Shown here: in pieces, positions 1 to 10,238 of the stretch
Position numbering within the stretch: position 1 is the first letter of the stretch
How the letters are laid out: every line of letters begins with the position of its first letter
Assembly (NCBI GenBank): GCA_001970955.1
Contig: MPUH01000016.1
Location: forward strand, 1 to 64,000
Reading direction: 5' to 3'
DNA from: Stentor coeruleus
Lineage: Eukaryota > Ciliophora > Heterotrichea > Heterotrichida > Stentoridae
DNA length: 64,000 bases
Translations under genes and position numbers: made by a program
The notes under the pieces: generated by a model
Told to the model about the DNA's origin: nothing
Database searches by the model: none
Seen by the model: the letters and a program-made list of their open reading frames with translations, nothing else

Positions 1-2508
1 CCATGAACCATTTATCCATCTTCTGCGTTGGGCTATTAACTGATCAAGAGTTGATGGGACATCTGTAGTAGCCATAGATTCATGAACATATTTAAGGATA
101 TTTTTTTTTCCCTTTTGACAAACAAGTTCTAAGCATAAAATACGATCTTCAGCAAGGTACATATTCTCTTCAGCAAGGTACATATTCGCATGGAAAAGAT
201 CGATCATAAGGTTTCTTTGAGAATAGAAGTATTTTTCAAAAACTTCTGAAGTCAGGCAATTCATTCTATATGCACTAAATGCTCCTGGTAATACAGATAC
301 ATAACCCGTCGCACTTTCTAAAGCTTTATCCATAATATGTGAAAACTTATATTCTACAATCTGTGCTCCTATAACAGAATCAAAAAATCCAGCATTTTGT
401 TCAGGAATAATTTCCCCACAACATCCAGCAACATTAGGATTACGTTCCATACATTTGCATAAACTATAAAGCCCATTTCTTAATGGTTTAGTCCCAACAT
501 CAAGCATCATAATATATTTAGGCTTTATAATCTGACAAAATCCTTCTAAAAACCATCTATGTGTGTTTAATTTTCTTTTATTCATTTGTTTAACACAAAA
601 TATAGTTTTTAAATAAAGATTTGGTTCATCAGTTTGAATTTTTTTTGAGAAACAATGAGCAAGTTCATCGTTTTCTGTAAGGAAAGCTGCATCGTTAAGA
701 TATTTTATTAGTGAAAAATGGAATTTTTCTTTTTCTTTTTCATTGCTTGTGAAAAGAGGCTCTCGGAAATGAGGAAAATCGGATGTATATTTTAAGAATT
801 CTGTCAGTGTTTTGGATTCTTCATTAAGTTCTTCAAGTTCTTCTAATATTTTGAAAATTTGAGAGTTTTCTGCTCTAGCTGTTAATGATGGATTTTGACT
901 TTCAATTTGCCTAATATACATTTCTTTATTTCCTGATAATGTTAAAGTTTTTTCCAATATATTCCTAACCTTCCTATTATTGCATTTTTCTTCCAGGTAG
1001 TTAAGATCATTTCTAGCTCTAGCTACACTTATATTCAACTCAAGGATAAATCTTTTCCAAACTGAATTTAAACTTTCATAATCTCTTAGCCATTCATCTT
1101 TTTTAGCTTGATTAAACTTTATTTCAGGAAGATTTACAATTGCATTCTCAACATCTTCACAAAAGTCTATTTCAATTAAACACTCTAATAAATTTTTAAA
1201 GCAGTTAATATTTTTTTCAAGTCTTTTGTGGTTTTTATTGAATTTTCGTTGATCACTAAAACTCTTTATAATATAATCTTGAAATGTATTTGGAAGATAA
1301 AAGAAAATTATAATAAAATTCAAAAAGGTTTTTTCATGATTAAATAAAGACCTAAATAGATTTTCAATATCTACAGAATTTAGAAAATCCATTTGATCTT
1401 GAGAAAGAATTTTTTTGATAATATTATTTGTTTTAATAGTATTTTCATTATTTCTATTAAAAGCAAATAATTTAAAATTATCATGATGTTCAATATGAAG
1501 TAATAATATTTTGATAATCTCTTTTAATTCCGTACATTGATTTATGATATCATATACCAAAGTTTTATCTCCAATGAAATAATTAAAAATCTTTTCTAAA
1601 TTTTCCAGATGCTTTGAATAATTATTGATAATTTTATGACATGTAAACCACTCAATTATTTTCCATTCATCAAAAAGTTTTGAAAAGTAATTCTCATTTT
1701 CTAAACGTGGACTTTCTTGGATGTTAATTTCATCATTGTTGCATAGTCCACATTTTCTAAACAAAGTTTGACAAAAACTACTTTTTTTTTTAGTTGAATT
1801 ATTTTGTGTTTCTCTGAATGTTTTATAAAAAGGCTCAATCCCATCAACAATAATAATACATCCGATTTCTTCAGGTGTTATACTATGATTGTTAAATATT
1901 TGCAGATCTTCAAGAATTCCTTTAAGCGTTTTATCTAATTCTTCAGCTTTTTCATTGTACATGGCAACTACAATTAGAAATTTGCATTTCATAATAGTAT
2001 CACAGGACTTAGGAGTATTAATAAGCGCAGTTTGATCTTCGTTAAGATTAGTTTTATTATTATCAGCTTGTGAAGCATAAGCCCATTCTCTGATAAACTT
2101 GCTTTTTATTTCTGTTTGAGTATTATGTAAAAAACTTATAGGCTTAAAAGTATTTTCAGGATAGTTTTTCAAAATAAAAGCTTCATATTCTAGCTCATTA
2201 TTTCTATGAAAACTTTGATGATTTTCTTCGGAATTTGCAATTTCGTTAGGAATATAAACTGCAGATGAAAGGTAATTAGGATTTTCTATTATATTTTGGT
2301 CTGTATGTATTGAACTGTCTTCGGACTCCATTTGAATATATATAGGATTTCTAAAGTCCCTTGCAGAGTTATTATTCCCTATAATAGGATTTGTCGTGCT
2401 TCTTAAAATAGGACTATTGTCAGAACTTCTAGCAGTTCTATGCTGCATTCTATTGGTACTTAATGGTATTGCATCCATAACTTCACTATCATCTGATTCT
2501 TGCTCCAT
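1..2508 (-). CDS. CHS: Chitin synthase paralog 1 (partial, runs off left edge)
   Basis: Family 2 glycosyltransferase that polymerises UDP-GlcNAc into chitin at a membrane. The frame is open from the ATG at 2506-2508 to base 1 (836 codons) without a stop, so the C-terminal membrane segments lie outside the window. Visible motifs in order: CKFLIVVAMYNEKAEEL, a variable Lys/Glu-rich insert of several hundred residues, HRWFLEGFC, MMLDVGT, GCCGEI, LPGAFSAYRM, AEDRILCLELV and QRRRWINGSW at the edge. These match the CS1 core of fungal chitin synthases. A 21-nt tandem duplication (145-186) repeats NMYLAE(E/D) just before the EDR motif; the two paralogs downstream lack it. The gene is first of three head-to-tail copies. 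Function is confident; whether the duplicated segment tolerates activity is unknown. Confidence 0.93.
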   Translation of the reverse strand, partial: MEQESDDSEVMDAIPLSTNRMQHRTARSSDNSPILRSTTNPIIGNNNSARDFRNPIYIQMESEDSSIHTDQNIIENPNYLSSAVYIPNEIANSEENHQSFHRNNELEYEAFILKNYPENTFKPISFLHNTQTEIKSKFIREWAYASQADNNKTNLNEDQTALINTPKSCDTIMKCKFLIVVAMYNEKAEELDKTLKGILEDLQIFNNHSITPEEIGCIIIVDGIEPFYKTFRETQNNSTKKKSSFCQTLFRKCGLCNNDEINIQESPRLENENYFSKLFDEWKIIEWFTCHKIINNYSKHLENLEKIFNYFIGDKTLVYDIINQCTELKEIIKILLLHIEHHDNFKLFAFNRNNENTIKTNNIIKKILSQDQMDFLNSVDIENLFRSLFNHEKTFLNFIIIFFYLPNTFQDYIIKSFSDQRKFNKNHKRLEKNINCFKNLLECLIEIDFCEDVENAIVNLPEIKFNQAKKDEWLRDYESLNSVWKRFILELNISVARARNDLNYLEEKCNNRKVRNILEKTLTLSGNKEMYIRQIESQNPSLTARAENSQIFKILEELEELNEESKTLTEFLKYTSDFPHFREPLFTSNEKEKEKFHFSLIKYLNDAAFLTENDELAHCFSKKIQTDEPNLYLKTIFCVKQMNKRKLNTHRWFLEGFCQIIKPKYIMMLDVGTKPLRNGLYSLCKCMERNPNVAGCCGEIIPEQNAGFFDSVIGAQIVEYKFSHIMDKALESATGYVSVLPGAFSAYRMNCLTSEVFEKYFYSQRNLMIDLFHANMYLAEENMYLAEDRILCLELVCQKGKKNILKYVHESMATTDVPSTLDQLIAQRRRWINGSW
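145..186 (-). repeat. 21-nt in-frame tandem duplication beside the EDR motif
   Basis: Copies at 145-165 and 166-186 differ at one base. They add seven codons immediately upstream of the catalytic ED-R of chitin synthase 1. Seen directly; it could be a real allele or an assembly slip. Confidence 0.95.
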
Positions 2509-3038
2509 TTTATATGTAAAAAGAGTTAAAAATTAACAGTTGTTTATATGCAAAAATAACATTTTACTATATGATCTTATAAAAAATATTATTAAGATAA
2601 CTATATAGTTTATGCAATTAGAATAAGAGAATAAGCTATGGCTAAACCTTTTATATCAATAAAATACACTGGGTTGATTTATTGTGCATTCTAGATTCTT
2701 TGTATATTTTGTATTTTAGTATTATATAGTTGCTAAGAAAAAATTATAAGGATGTACTTGAATTGTTTTACAATAAATTTAAATAAGTTTATTAGATATT
2801 TTAAGAATATATAACATATTAGAAGTTAAATTTTATCAATCATAAATCAGATTTGAGTATAAAAAACTTAAAAAACTTAAAAAGCATTTAAACTTTTACT
2901 CTTATAATAAACAATTTTGTATTTTGATTTATAATTTATTATATATTCCTATAACACAAATTCAAAAACAAAACTCCAACTCCATTTAGCTTTTAAGCAT
3001 AAAAAAACAAATTAGCCAACCTAACTAGCTTAAAACTA
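2509..3038. other. Intergenic gap between chitin synthases 1 and 2
   Basis: About 530 AT-rich bases with no long frame on either strand. It must hold the promoter of chitin synthase 1 and the 3' end of chitin synthase 2. No RNA gene or repeat was recognised. Confidence 0.7.
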
Positions 3039-6000
3039 TTATCTATTTCTTCTAAAGCATTTCTGAATACAATTCTCATCAAAAACAAAAAGCACACCTC
3101 CAATAAACTTCAAAAAAACAATAAAAAACGCAACTCCTGCAAGTATATTCAAATAAATAAGATTATATTCATCTTCACTTAAGCTTAGCCAATCAACAAA
3201 ATATGCAAAAGCCCCATTACAAAAAATCCAAAACATAACATATCTAGTCCTTTCCATTTTATACTGTTCATCCATTTTCCTTTCAGCTTCAGTTTTTTTA
3301 TCAGGTCTATTTCCCCATGAGCAATCATGAAGGTTACAAATAGAATATATTAAAAACATATTAACATAAGTACCAGTCATGAATAAAAAAAATGGAGTTC
3401 CAACTAAAACTCGCCATATACTTTTTGGATTTAAAAGAAGGATAACAATAAACATAAATGCAGTTACTGATATCAAAGCAAATGAAGCTGAGACTTTCCA
3501 ATGATCTACATCTATTGAATTCCCACTTAAAATATAGTATAATACAAGGAAAATAGTAGCATAAGTGTATATACCATATATTATGGATATGAAAATATAG
3601 CATTTACTTAACTTGCTTGGGGTTACGGATAATGATGATATCATAAGAAATATGAGGATTGCTACGTAGATTATTATTGCTGGAGTGGAGTAGCTTTCAA
3701 GTTTGTTTATAGTTGTTGAATTTTCTTGTAAACTTTTTTTCAGGGATAAAGCAAAGGCTGCATAAAAAGCACCAACTAGTATCCAATTAAACATTGCAAC
3801 AAGTGTATATAAAAGCATTAAACTTCTAAACATGCAACTTCTACAACAATTATGATTTGATGCACTTATTTTATTGCATTCATTAATACTATATATCATT
3901 GAAAACCATGACCCATTAATCCACCTTCTTCTTTGCGATAATAGTTTTCCTAATGTATCAGGAACATCAGTTTTTGCTTGTGATTCCTTAACATATCTTA
4001 ATAAATAGCTTTTGTTTTTTAAACATACAAGTTCTAAACATAAAATCCTATCTTCAGCAAGATACATATTAGCATTAAAAAGTGTCATTTGTGGGTTGTA
4101 TTGAGAATGAAAATATTTTTCTAATACAGTGTCATTTAAACATTCCATTCTATAAGCACTAAAAGCTCCAGGAAGAACAGAAACATATCCAATAACGCTT
4201 TCTAAAGCTTTATCCATTAAATGTGATAGTTTATATTCAACAATTTGTGCATTTACTATCATATTAAATTTCTTTGGTACTATAGGCACTATCTCTCCAC
4301 AACATCCTGCAAGTCTTGGATCTTTTCTCATAGCTTCATATAAACTATAAAGTCCTTTCCTTTTGGGTCTTGTTCCAACATCAAGCATCATTATGAACTT
4401 TGGGTTTATTATATCGCAAAAACCTTCTAAAAACCATCGGTGAGAATTTAATTTTCTTTTGTTTAACTGTTTTATGCAGAAAATCAGATTGAGGGAAAAT
4501 GTATTGGGACTTCCAGTTTTATTTCCTTTTGTTTTTTCTTTCTTGAAACTAACTTTTGTTGTGAAGCAATGAGCAATTTCTTCTCTTTCTTTAATGTATT
4601 TTCCTTCAATTAATTTTTTCACTATAGAATATTTATATTTTTCTTTTTCATCAGGGAAAATATCAGAAATTTCATCTAAGTAATTCTTGTGAGTTTTAAT
4701 AAAATTTAGAATTTCAATGAGTCTTTTTTTATTATTTTCATTTTTCACATATTCTTTAATTTTTTCTATAAAATCTTTAACTCTCATCATATCTGGTGTT
4801 ATACACGAAACAAATCTTTTTAAATTTTCATTTTCATTTTCATTCTTTTTCTCTTCCTCTTTATTTTGATTTTCTTCAACCAATAAATCTACTTTATTTT
4901 TTTTAATAATTTCCAAAATAATAGGAACATCTTCCCTACGTTCCTCAAGTTCTTGTAAGATTTTCTTATCATTTTCTGAATAATTACTAATATTTTCAAA
5001 AAAAGAAGTTATTTTAATGCATTTATCTATCGAATCTTTCATAATATCATAAATAAACTTTTCTATTTCGTTAGTAATATTATTTTGTTTATCAATATCA
5101 AGATCCCTCACAATATCAGAAACATTATTTTTAAAATAATCCTTATTGAAATATTTATTTTTAAAACAATCAAATGAATAGGTTTCTTCATTTGTATAAT
5201 CGATTTTGTTTAAAAAATCAGAGACTATTATATTAGCTTCCTTATAATGAGGTAGCATTTTAATCACTGATTTTTCATATGTAAACTCCCAGATTTTTAT
5301 TATTGATTCACAGATATTTATTTTTTTTATAAATGTTTTAATAAGCTTGTGTGTATCTTCTGATCTTTGAGCACATTCACTCAAAATTGTATAATAATCA
5401 GGTTTTAAACAGCATAAATTCCTGTAAACAGTTTTATTACTTTTAATTAATTCATTCTTTTTTGCATCTTCTTGATCAGGATTATCTTTAAAAATATCTA
5501 AGTACTCTTTTGATAGGTTTATTAATGAAAGTATGAGCTTATGTGGGTTTATTTTAAATCCTTTTTTTCGCTCTTTACCTCTATTCAACTCATTAGCTTC
5601 ATTATCATCTTCTTTTTTCCTTAATTTCGAAATGTGGCCATATAGCTCCATTTTTCCGAGTTTTATAAACAAATCTTGGTGATTCTTATCAATATTAAGC
5701 ACCATTTCAATATCTTTTGAAAACTCCATCATTTTTTCATATATTTTCTGCTCGGAAAAAAACCTTTTTATACATAATTCATTCACAAACTGTGAGAAAT
5801 ATAAAAAGTTCCCACATTTTTCCTTGTATTTAAAATTATTTTCCTTATTATCAGTACATTCATCCAAATTTTTATAATTACAGTTCTCACAAACTTCAGA
5901 CTTTTTTTCATCAAATTTATGCTCAGCTTTATATGAAGAATTAAAAGGTCCTATTCCATCAGCTATAATTACACAGCCAATATTTTCAATTATGCCTTCA

Positions 6001-6488
6001 GGAAAATATCCGCTCTTGGAAAAGTTTTTCAAATCTTTTAAAATCCCTTTTAGTGTATAATTAAGCTCTTTAGCATTTTCATTATATGTTGCTATAACAA
6101 TCAAAAATTCGCATCTTTTATTCACTTCTTGAGGATTTTCTTCTTGAATTTTTGAAGTATTTATTTTCTTAGATTTAAAGCAATCCCAAAATGATGATTT
6201 TCTAATATTTTTTTTTTCTTTGTTTTGATTATTTTTTCCATTACCCTCAACCCAGTTTCTTAAAAATTTAGAATTAATTTCATCTTCTTTGTCATTTAGT
6301 ATTTTTGAAAGAGGTCTAAGCCCAGGAACTTGATGATTTTTTTTTTCTGCATATGAAAGGACAAAAGGCTGATAAACTACAGATTTTGTAAACTGTTTAA
6401 AGTCTAAATGATCTGAATATTTATTTCTTTCTGACAACATTTTCTTGAAGTCAATAAAGTTTATTGATTCGCTTGATGACTCTCCCAT
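3039..6488 (-). CDS. CHS: Chitin synthase paralog 2 (apparently catalytically intact)
   Basis: 1149 residues from the ATG at 6486-6488. The N-terminal glycosyltransferase part has CEFLIVIATYNENAKEL (about residue 127) and a Cys-rich stretch (CENCNYKNLDEC). A long charged, partly coiled insert (about 230-650) follows, then NSHRWFLEGFC, MMLDVGTRPKRKG, GCCGEI, LPGAFSAYRM, LAEDRILCLELV (EDR near 812-814) and QRRRWINGSW near 860. About seven hydrophobic segments fill the C-terminus (about 895-1140). All signature residues of the fungal CS1 domain are present, so this looks like the working enzyme of the cluster. It is larger than the fungal enzymes because of the central insert. The downstream neighbour is paralog 1; paralog 3 lies 131 nt upstream. 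Confidence 0.93.
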   Translation of the reverse strand: MGESSSESINFIDFKKMLSERNKYSDHLDFKQFTKSVVYQPFVLSYAEKKNHQVPGLRPLSKILNDKEDEINSKFLRNWVEGNGKNNQNKEKKNIRKSSFWDCFKSKKINTSKIQEENPQEVNKRCEFLIVIATYNENAKELNYTLKGILKDLKNFSKSGYFPEGIIENIGCVIIADGIGPFNSSYKAEHKFDEKKSEVCENCNYKNLDECTDNKENNFKYKEKCGNFLYFSQFVNELCIKRFFSEQKIYEKMMEFSKDIEMVLNIDKNHQDLFIKLGKMELYGHISKLRKKEDDNEANELNRGKERKKGFKINPHKLILSLINLSKEYLDIFKDNPDQEDAKKNELIKSNKTVYRNLCCLKPDYYTILSECAQRSEDTHKLIKTFIKKINICESIIKIWEFTYEKSVIKMLPHYKEANIIVSDFLNKIDYTNEETYSFDCFKNKYFNKDYFKNNVSDIVRDLDIDKQNNITNEIEKFIYDIMKDSIDKCIKITSFFENISNYSENDKKILQELEERREDVPIILEIIKKNKVDLLVEENQNKEEEKKNENENENLKRFVSCITPDMMRVKDFIEKIKEYVKNENNKKRLIEILNFIKTHKNYLDEISDIFPDEKEKYKYSIVKKLIEGKYIKEREEIAHCFTTKVSFKKEKTKGNKTGSPNTFSLNLIFCIKQLNKRKLNSHRWFLEGFCDIINPKFIMMLDVGTRPKRKGLYSLYEAMRKDPRLAGCCGEIVPIVPKKFNMIVNAQIVEYKLSHLMDKALESVIGYVSVLPGAFSAYRMECLNDTVLEKYFHSQYNPQMTLFNANMYLAEDRILCLELVCLKNKSYLLRYVKESQAKTDVPDTLGKLLSQRRRWINGSWFSMIYSINECNKISASNHNCCRSCMFRSLMLLYTLVAMFNWILVGAFYAAFALSLKKSLQENSTTINKLESYSTPAIIIYVAILIFLMISSLSVTPSKLSKCYIFISIIYGIYTYATIFLVLYYILSGNSIDVDHWKVSASFALISVTAFMFIVILLLNPKSIWRVLVGTPFFLFMTGTYVNMFLIYSICNLHDCSWGNRPDKKTEAERKMDEQYKMERTRYVMFWIFCNGAFAYFVDWLSLSEDEYNLIYLNILAGVAFFIVFLKFIGGVLFVFDENCIQKCFRRNR

Positions 6489-6618
6489 TTATATTTATTA
6501 ACTTTATTAGGGGTAAAAAGATAATTTTTATAAATTTTGCAATATTACACAAATTATAGAAATTTATTATAAAACACTAAGACCATATACATTTATTCTA
6601 TCTTTTAATATTTTAAAA

Positions 6619-9600
6619 CTATTCATCGTTCCTAATATCGACTAGTTGGATGATCCTTACTCGTTTTCTACAGCAATTACAGCATTTTTCATCGAAAATA
6701 TAACAAATAGCTCCAATAAACTTAATAAAAATAATAATATAAACAAATCCAGCAAGGCTATTAAGGTAATAATGAGTTGCAACACTATTATAAGTACTCA
6801 AAGAATTACTGAAATACACAAAAAACCCATTAACAAGTATCCATAAAATCACCACATTAGCTCTTTTGCTTTTAAACCTATCATCCATTTTTTTTTCTGT
6901 ATCAGTTTTCATATCTGGCCTAGTACCCCATGAGCAATCATGAATATTACAAATTGCATAAATAGTAAAAATATTCGCATAAGTCCCAGTTAATAATACA
7001 AAATATAAAATTCCTCTACTTATACTGCAAATACTTTCACAATTTAACATGATAGTAATTATAAGTATAACTAAACTTAGAGCAATTAAACTCATTGATG
7101 TAGAAGATTTCCATCCATCATTTTGAAAATCGTTGTTTAAATAGATAAAGTATAGTATTAAAAATATTGTTCCTATTGTGTATAAACTGAATAAAATTGA
7201 TATACATTTATAGCAACTTCTCATCATCCTTGGGGAAACTGAAAAAGAGCCGACAAGGATAATCATAAGTAAAGTCATGTAAAAAACAATAAAAGCAGTT
7301 GATTTGGTTTGGAGTTTTTCCATATTTCCTGAGGTTTCTTCAAAAAATTTTTTAAGGCCAATAGCGAAGGCTAGGTAAAACGCTCCGACTAATACAAAAT
7401 TAAAAACTAAAACAAACGCATAGTATATCATAAGTAATTTGAATAAACACTTTCTAAAACAGTTATGGCTAGATTTATCTATTTCACCACAGTTTTTAAT
7501 AGTATACATTGTTGAAAACCATGTCCCGTTATTCCATCTTCTCCTCTGTGCCATAAGTTCATCAATTGTTTCAGGAACATCAACTTTAGCTTTAGAGCCT
7601 TTAACATATCTTAAAATATTACTTTTTCCACTTTCACACATTATATCAAAACATAATAGCCTTCCTTCAGCTAAATGCAAATTAGCTTCTGATAATGAGA
7701 GATCGTTTTCGAAATTTGAATAAAAATATCGGTTTATTTTTTGACTGTCTAAGCAACTCATACGAAAAGCTAGTATTGTACCTGGGAGGGCTGATATATA
7801 ACCAATAGAACTTTCTAATGCTCTATCCATAATATGTAAGAATTTGTATTCAGTAATTTGAGCATTTACATAAAAATTACATGGATTTAAAGACTTTGGC
7901 ATTATCTCCCCACAGCATCCAGCAAGACGATTATCTTCTTTCATAGCCTCATATAAACTAAACATTCCTTTATCTTCAAGAACAGTGCCTACATCAATCA
8001 TCATAGTAAATTTAGGTTTAATCAAATTGCAAAATCCTTTAAAAAACCATCTATGAGTATTTAGTTTTCTTTTACTTGCATGTTTGATACAAAAAATCAA
8101 ATTAAGAGTATTTAAATTTTGTAAGCCTTGATTGTTTTTATATGCAAAATCGATTCGATGTGAAAAACAATAGCCAATTTCTTCATTTTCACTGATAATA
8201 TTTTTTTCTTGTAAATTCTTCAAAACAGTAAACTTATACTTTTCTTGATCATCTTTAAAAATATCAGAGAATTTTTCCATGCAGTCTTTATAACTTTTTA
8301 AAAACCTTATAGTTTTTTTAACAATTTCTTTATTTAAATTTCCTCCACACACTCTTTGGTTATACTCCTCAATTTTAATTTTCAAACCCTTAGCATTCCG
8401 AAATTTATCATAAAATTCATTTACATTTATCGTTTTAAGTCTTTTTCCAACAAGAAATGCAAAATCTCTTTTTTCTGTCAAACCTTTAATTAACTGTTTA
8501 TCCTTTGAATTCATTTTGGAAACATCATTAAGATAATTTTTTATAGAAAGTGCATCTTTCATTGCCTTATCGATTATCTTAAAAGTTAAATCTAAAATTT
8601 CATCTTTATGTTCGTTATGATTTATATTTCCTATTTTTAATAGCTTATATTTAAGTTTATTGATATCTGATTCATTTGCAACTTTTGTGATATTATTTCT
8701 TATATAAATAAATATTTCATTTTGTACTTTGTTTTGATGAGGAAGAAACTTAATTACTTCATTTTGTATATTGTTGTCCCATGCTTGCTTTATTAATGTT
8801 TGATAGGTCCGATATTTTAGGAAAAGCATAATTCTTTCTTGGGCTTTTTTTGAAGATTGGAATATTTTTAAGAAAAATGAGTAATATTCAGAATACTTTT
8901 CTAGCTGCTCTTTAACATATAAATCATCAATAAGACCAGAATCGATTAAATCTTCATATTCTTCATAGTCAATAATAAATTCTATATATTTTTTATATAT
9001 GGTCATTAATTTCAGCAAGAATTTGTGAACTTGTGAGTTGTTTTTAGGATCAAAAAATCCATTTTTCTCAGTATTTCTAGAATTTGCACTTTCAAGCTTC
9101 ATGAGCATTTTACATATATTTTGATGATTTTTTATAAGTTTAAGTATTTCTTCAATATCCTTTGAAGTTTGTAGCATATTTTCTATTATTTCAAGTTCAA
9201 CATATTTAAGCCGAATCATTTCTTCATTAACAAACTGAGAAAAGTAAAGAAAATCCTTATTAAAAGTTTCATCTTCTATAGAAGTTCCAGATTTAAAACT
9301 TTTCATAAATTCTTCAAGTCCATCAGCAATTACAACAACTCCAATATTTTCAGAATTGCATTTAGTATTTGGATTAGTTGATTGAAGAAAATTTGGAATA
9401 TCATTTATAATGCTTTTTAAAGTATCATCAAATTTCTCAGCACTTTCATTCTGATAAGAAATAAGTATGAGAAATTCACAATTTTTTTCCTTCTTCCATT
9501 GATCAATGAAATCGCTTATATTTCCATCATTACTTCCTGGAAATAATGGTAAAGGCATAATACCCTGTGAGATATTATCAGATTCACCATCGCTACATTT

Positions 9601-9762
9601 GAGTACGATCACCTTATAATCAACTTGCTGTCCAGAAAATTCATTTAAGCCTAAAAAACGTTTATCAATATTTTCTATTATCTGACTGTAATTATAAATG
9701 CTCCAATTTTCACTCCTTGGCAAAAAATTATTTTCATATGCTTGATTTGCCCTATAATCCAT
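6619..9762 (-). CDS. CHS: Chitin synthase paralog 3, probable pseudoenzyme
   Basis: 1047 residues from the ATG at 9760-9762; an in-frame TTG at 9771 is not a plausible eukaryotic start. Same plan as its neighbours: CEFLILISYQNESAEKF, long insert, NTHRWFFKGFC, MMIDVGT, GCCGEI, QRRRWNNGTWF and about seven C-terminal membrane segments. Two core motifs are changed. LPGAFSAYR reads LPGTILAFR, and AEDRIL reads AEGRLL, with GGA (7663-7665, residue 700) where the catalytic Asp codon should be. The EDR Asp is essential in fungal chitin synthases, so I infer a non-catalytic subunit or regulator. The 3.1-kb frame has no other damage, which argues for selection rather than decay. Confidence 0.9.
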   Translation of the reverse strand: MDYRANQAYENNFLPRSENWSIYNYSQIIENIDKRFLGLNEFSGQQVDYKVIVLKCSDGESDNISQGIMPLPLFPGSNDGNISDFIDQWKKEKNCEFLILISYQNESAEKFDDTLKSIINDIPNFLQSTNPNTKCNSENIGVVVIADGLEEFMKSFKSGTSIEDETFNKDFLYFSQFVNEEMIRLKYVELEIIENMLQTSKDIEEILKLIKNHQNICKMLMKLESANSRNTEKNGFFDPKNNSQVHKFLLKLMTIYKKYIEFIIDYEEYEDLIDSGLIDDLYVKEQLEKYSEYYSFFLKIFQSSKKAQERIMLFLKYRTYQTLIKQAWDNNIQNEVIKFLPHQNKVQNEIFIYIRNNITKVANESDINKLKYKLLKIGNINHNEHKDEILDLTFKIIDKAMKDALSIKNYLNDVSKMNSKDKQLIKGLTEKRDFAFLVGKRLKTINVNEFYDKFRNAKGLKIKIEEYNQRVCGGNLNKEIVKKTIRFLKSYKDCMEKFSDIFKDDQEKYKFTVLKNLQEKNIISENEEIGYCFSHRIDFAYKNNQGLQNLNTLNLIFCIKHASKRKLNTHRWFFKGFCNLIKPKFTMMIDVGTVLEDKGMFSLYEAMKEDNRLAGCCGEIMPKSLNPCNFYVNAQITEYKFLHIMDRALESSIGYISALPGTILAFRMSCLDSQKINRYFYSNFENDLSLSEANLHLAEGRLLCFDIMCESGKSNILRYVKGSKAKVDVPETIDELMAQRRRWNNGTWFSTMYTIKNCGEIDKSSHNCFRKCLFKLLMIYYAFVLVFNFVLVGAFYLAFAIGLKKFFEETSGNMEKLQTKSTAFIVFYMTLLMIILVGSFSVSPRMMRSCYKCISILFSLYTIGTIFLILYFIYLNNDFQNDGWKSSTSMSLIALSLVILIITIMLNCESICSISRGILYFVLLTGTYANIFTIYAICNIHDCSWGTRPDMKTDTEKKMDDRFKSKRANVVILWILVNGFFVYFSNSLSTYNSVATHYYLNSLAGFVYIIIFIKFIGAICYIFDEKCCNCCRKRVRIIQLVDIRNDE

Positions 9763-10238
9763 ATTTGACAATTATATAGAAAATATTCATCGAACTAGAG
9801 ACTTTATACTTTAAATCATTAGTAAATATATATTCATGTTTACAATTGTTTATTATAAAATTGAGTGATTTACAAAAAATTCTAGTCCTTAAAATTGGTT
9901 TTGTAAATTATTTATATTAGAAATCCTATGAGTTTCTTCTATATTTTTAATAGGAAATGTTATGATGTTTTATACCAAAAATCCTTATAAATCTAAACCT
10001 CACCTCTTTCCATATCAAAATCCAGAAAACACAAAAAAATCAGCATCCTTTACATTTACCCTTAACAATACTCATCACAACAAAATCTTTCTTACAATTT
10101 CCCAAAAAAAAAATTCCTCTTCAAAAAAATCTTCTCTTCCTAAGATTAAAATCCTCTACTTTTCTAATCCATTTTCTCCTTATATAAACCTTACTAAACA
10201 AAAGCCTTGGTTATTATTTTTCACTTCCTAATATAAAA
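9763..10238. other. Divergent intergenic region
   Basis: 476 AT-rich bases between the divergent chitin synthase 3 and UNC119 genes, so both promoters should lie here. An 89-codon frame at 9962-10231 is low complexity and looks spurious. No other signal was recognised. Confidence 0.65.

Noticed and set aside
6646-7723. Plus-strand frames inside the chitin synthase 3 gene
   Set aside because: Antisense shadows of conserved coding sequence.
9962-10231. 89-codon open frame upstream of UNC119
   Set aside because: Low-complexity Lys/Ser/Phe composition, no domain, and it fills the promoter region of two divergent genes; probably chance.
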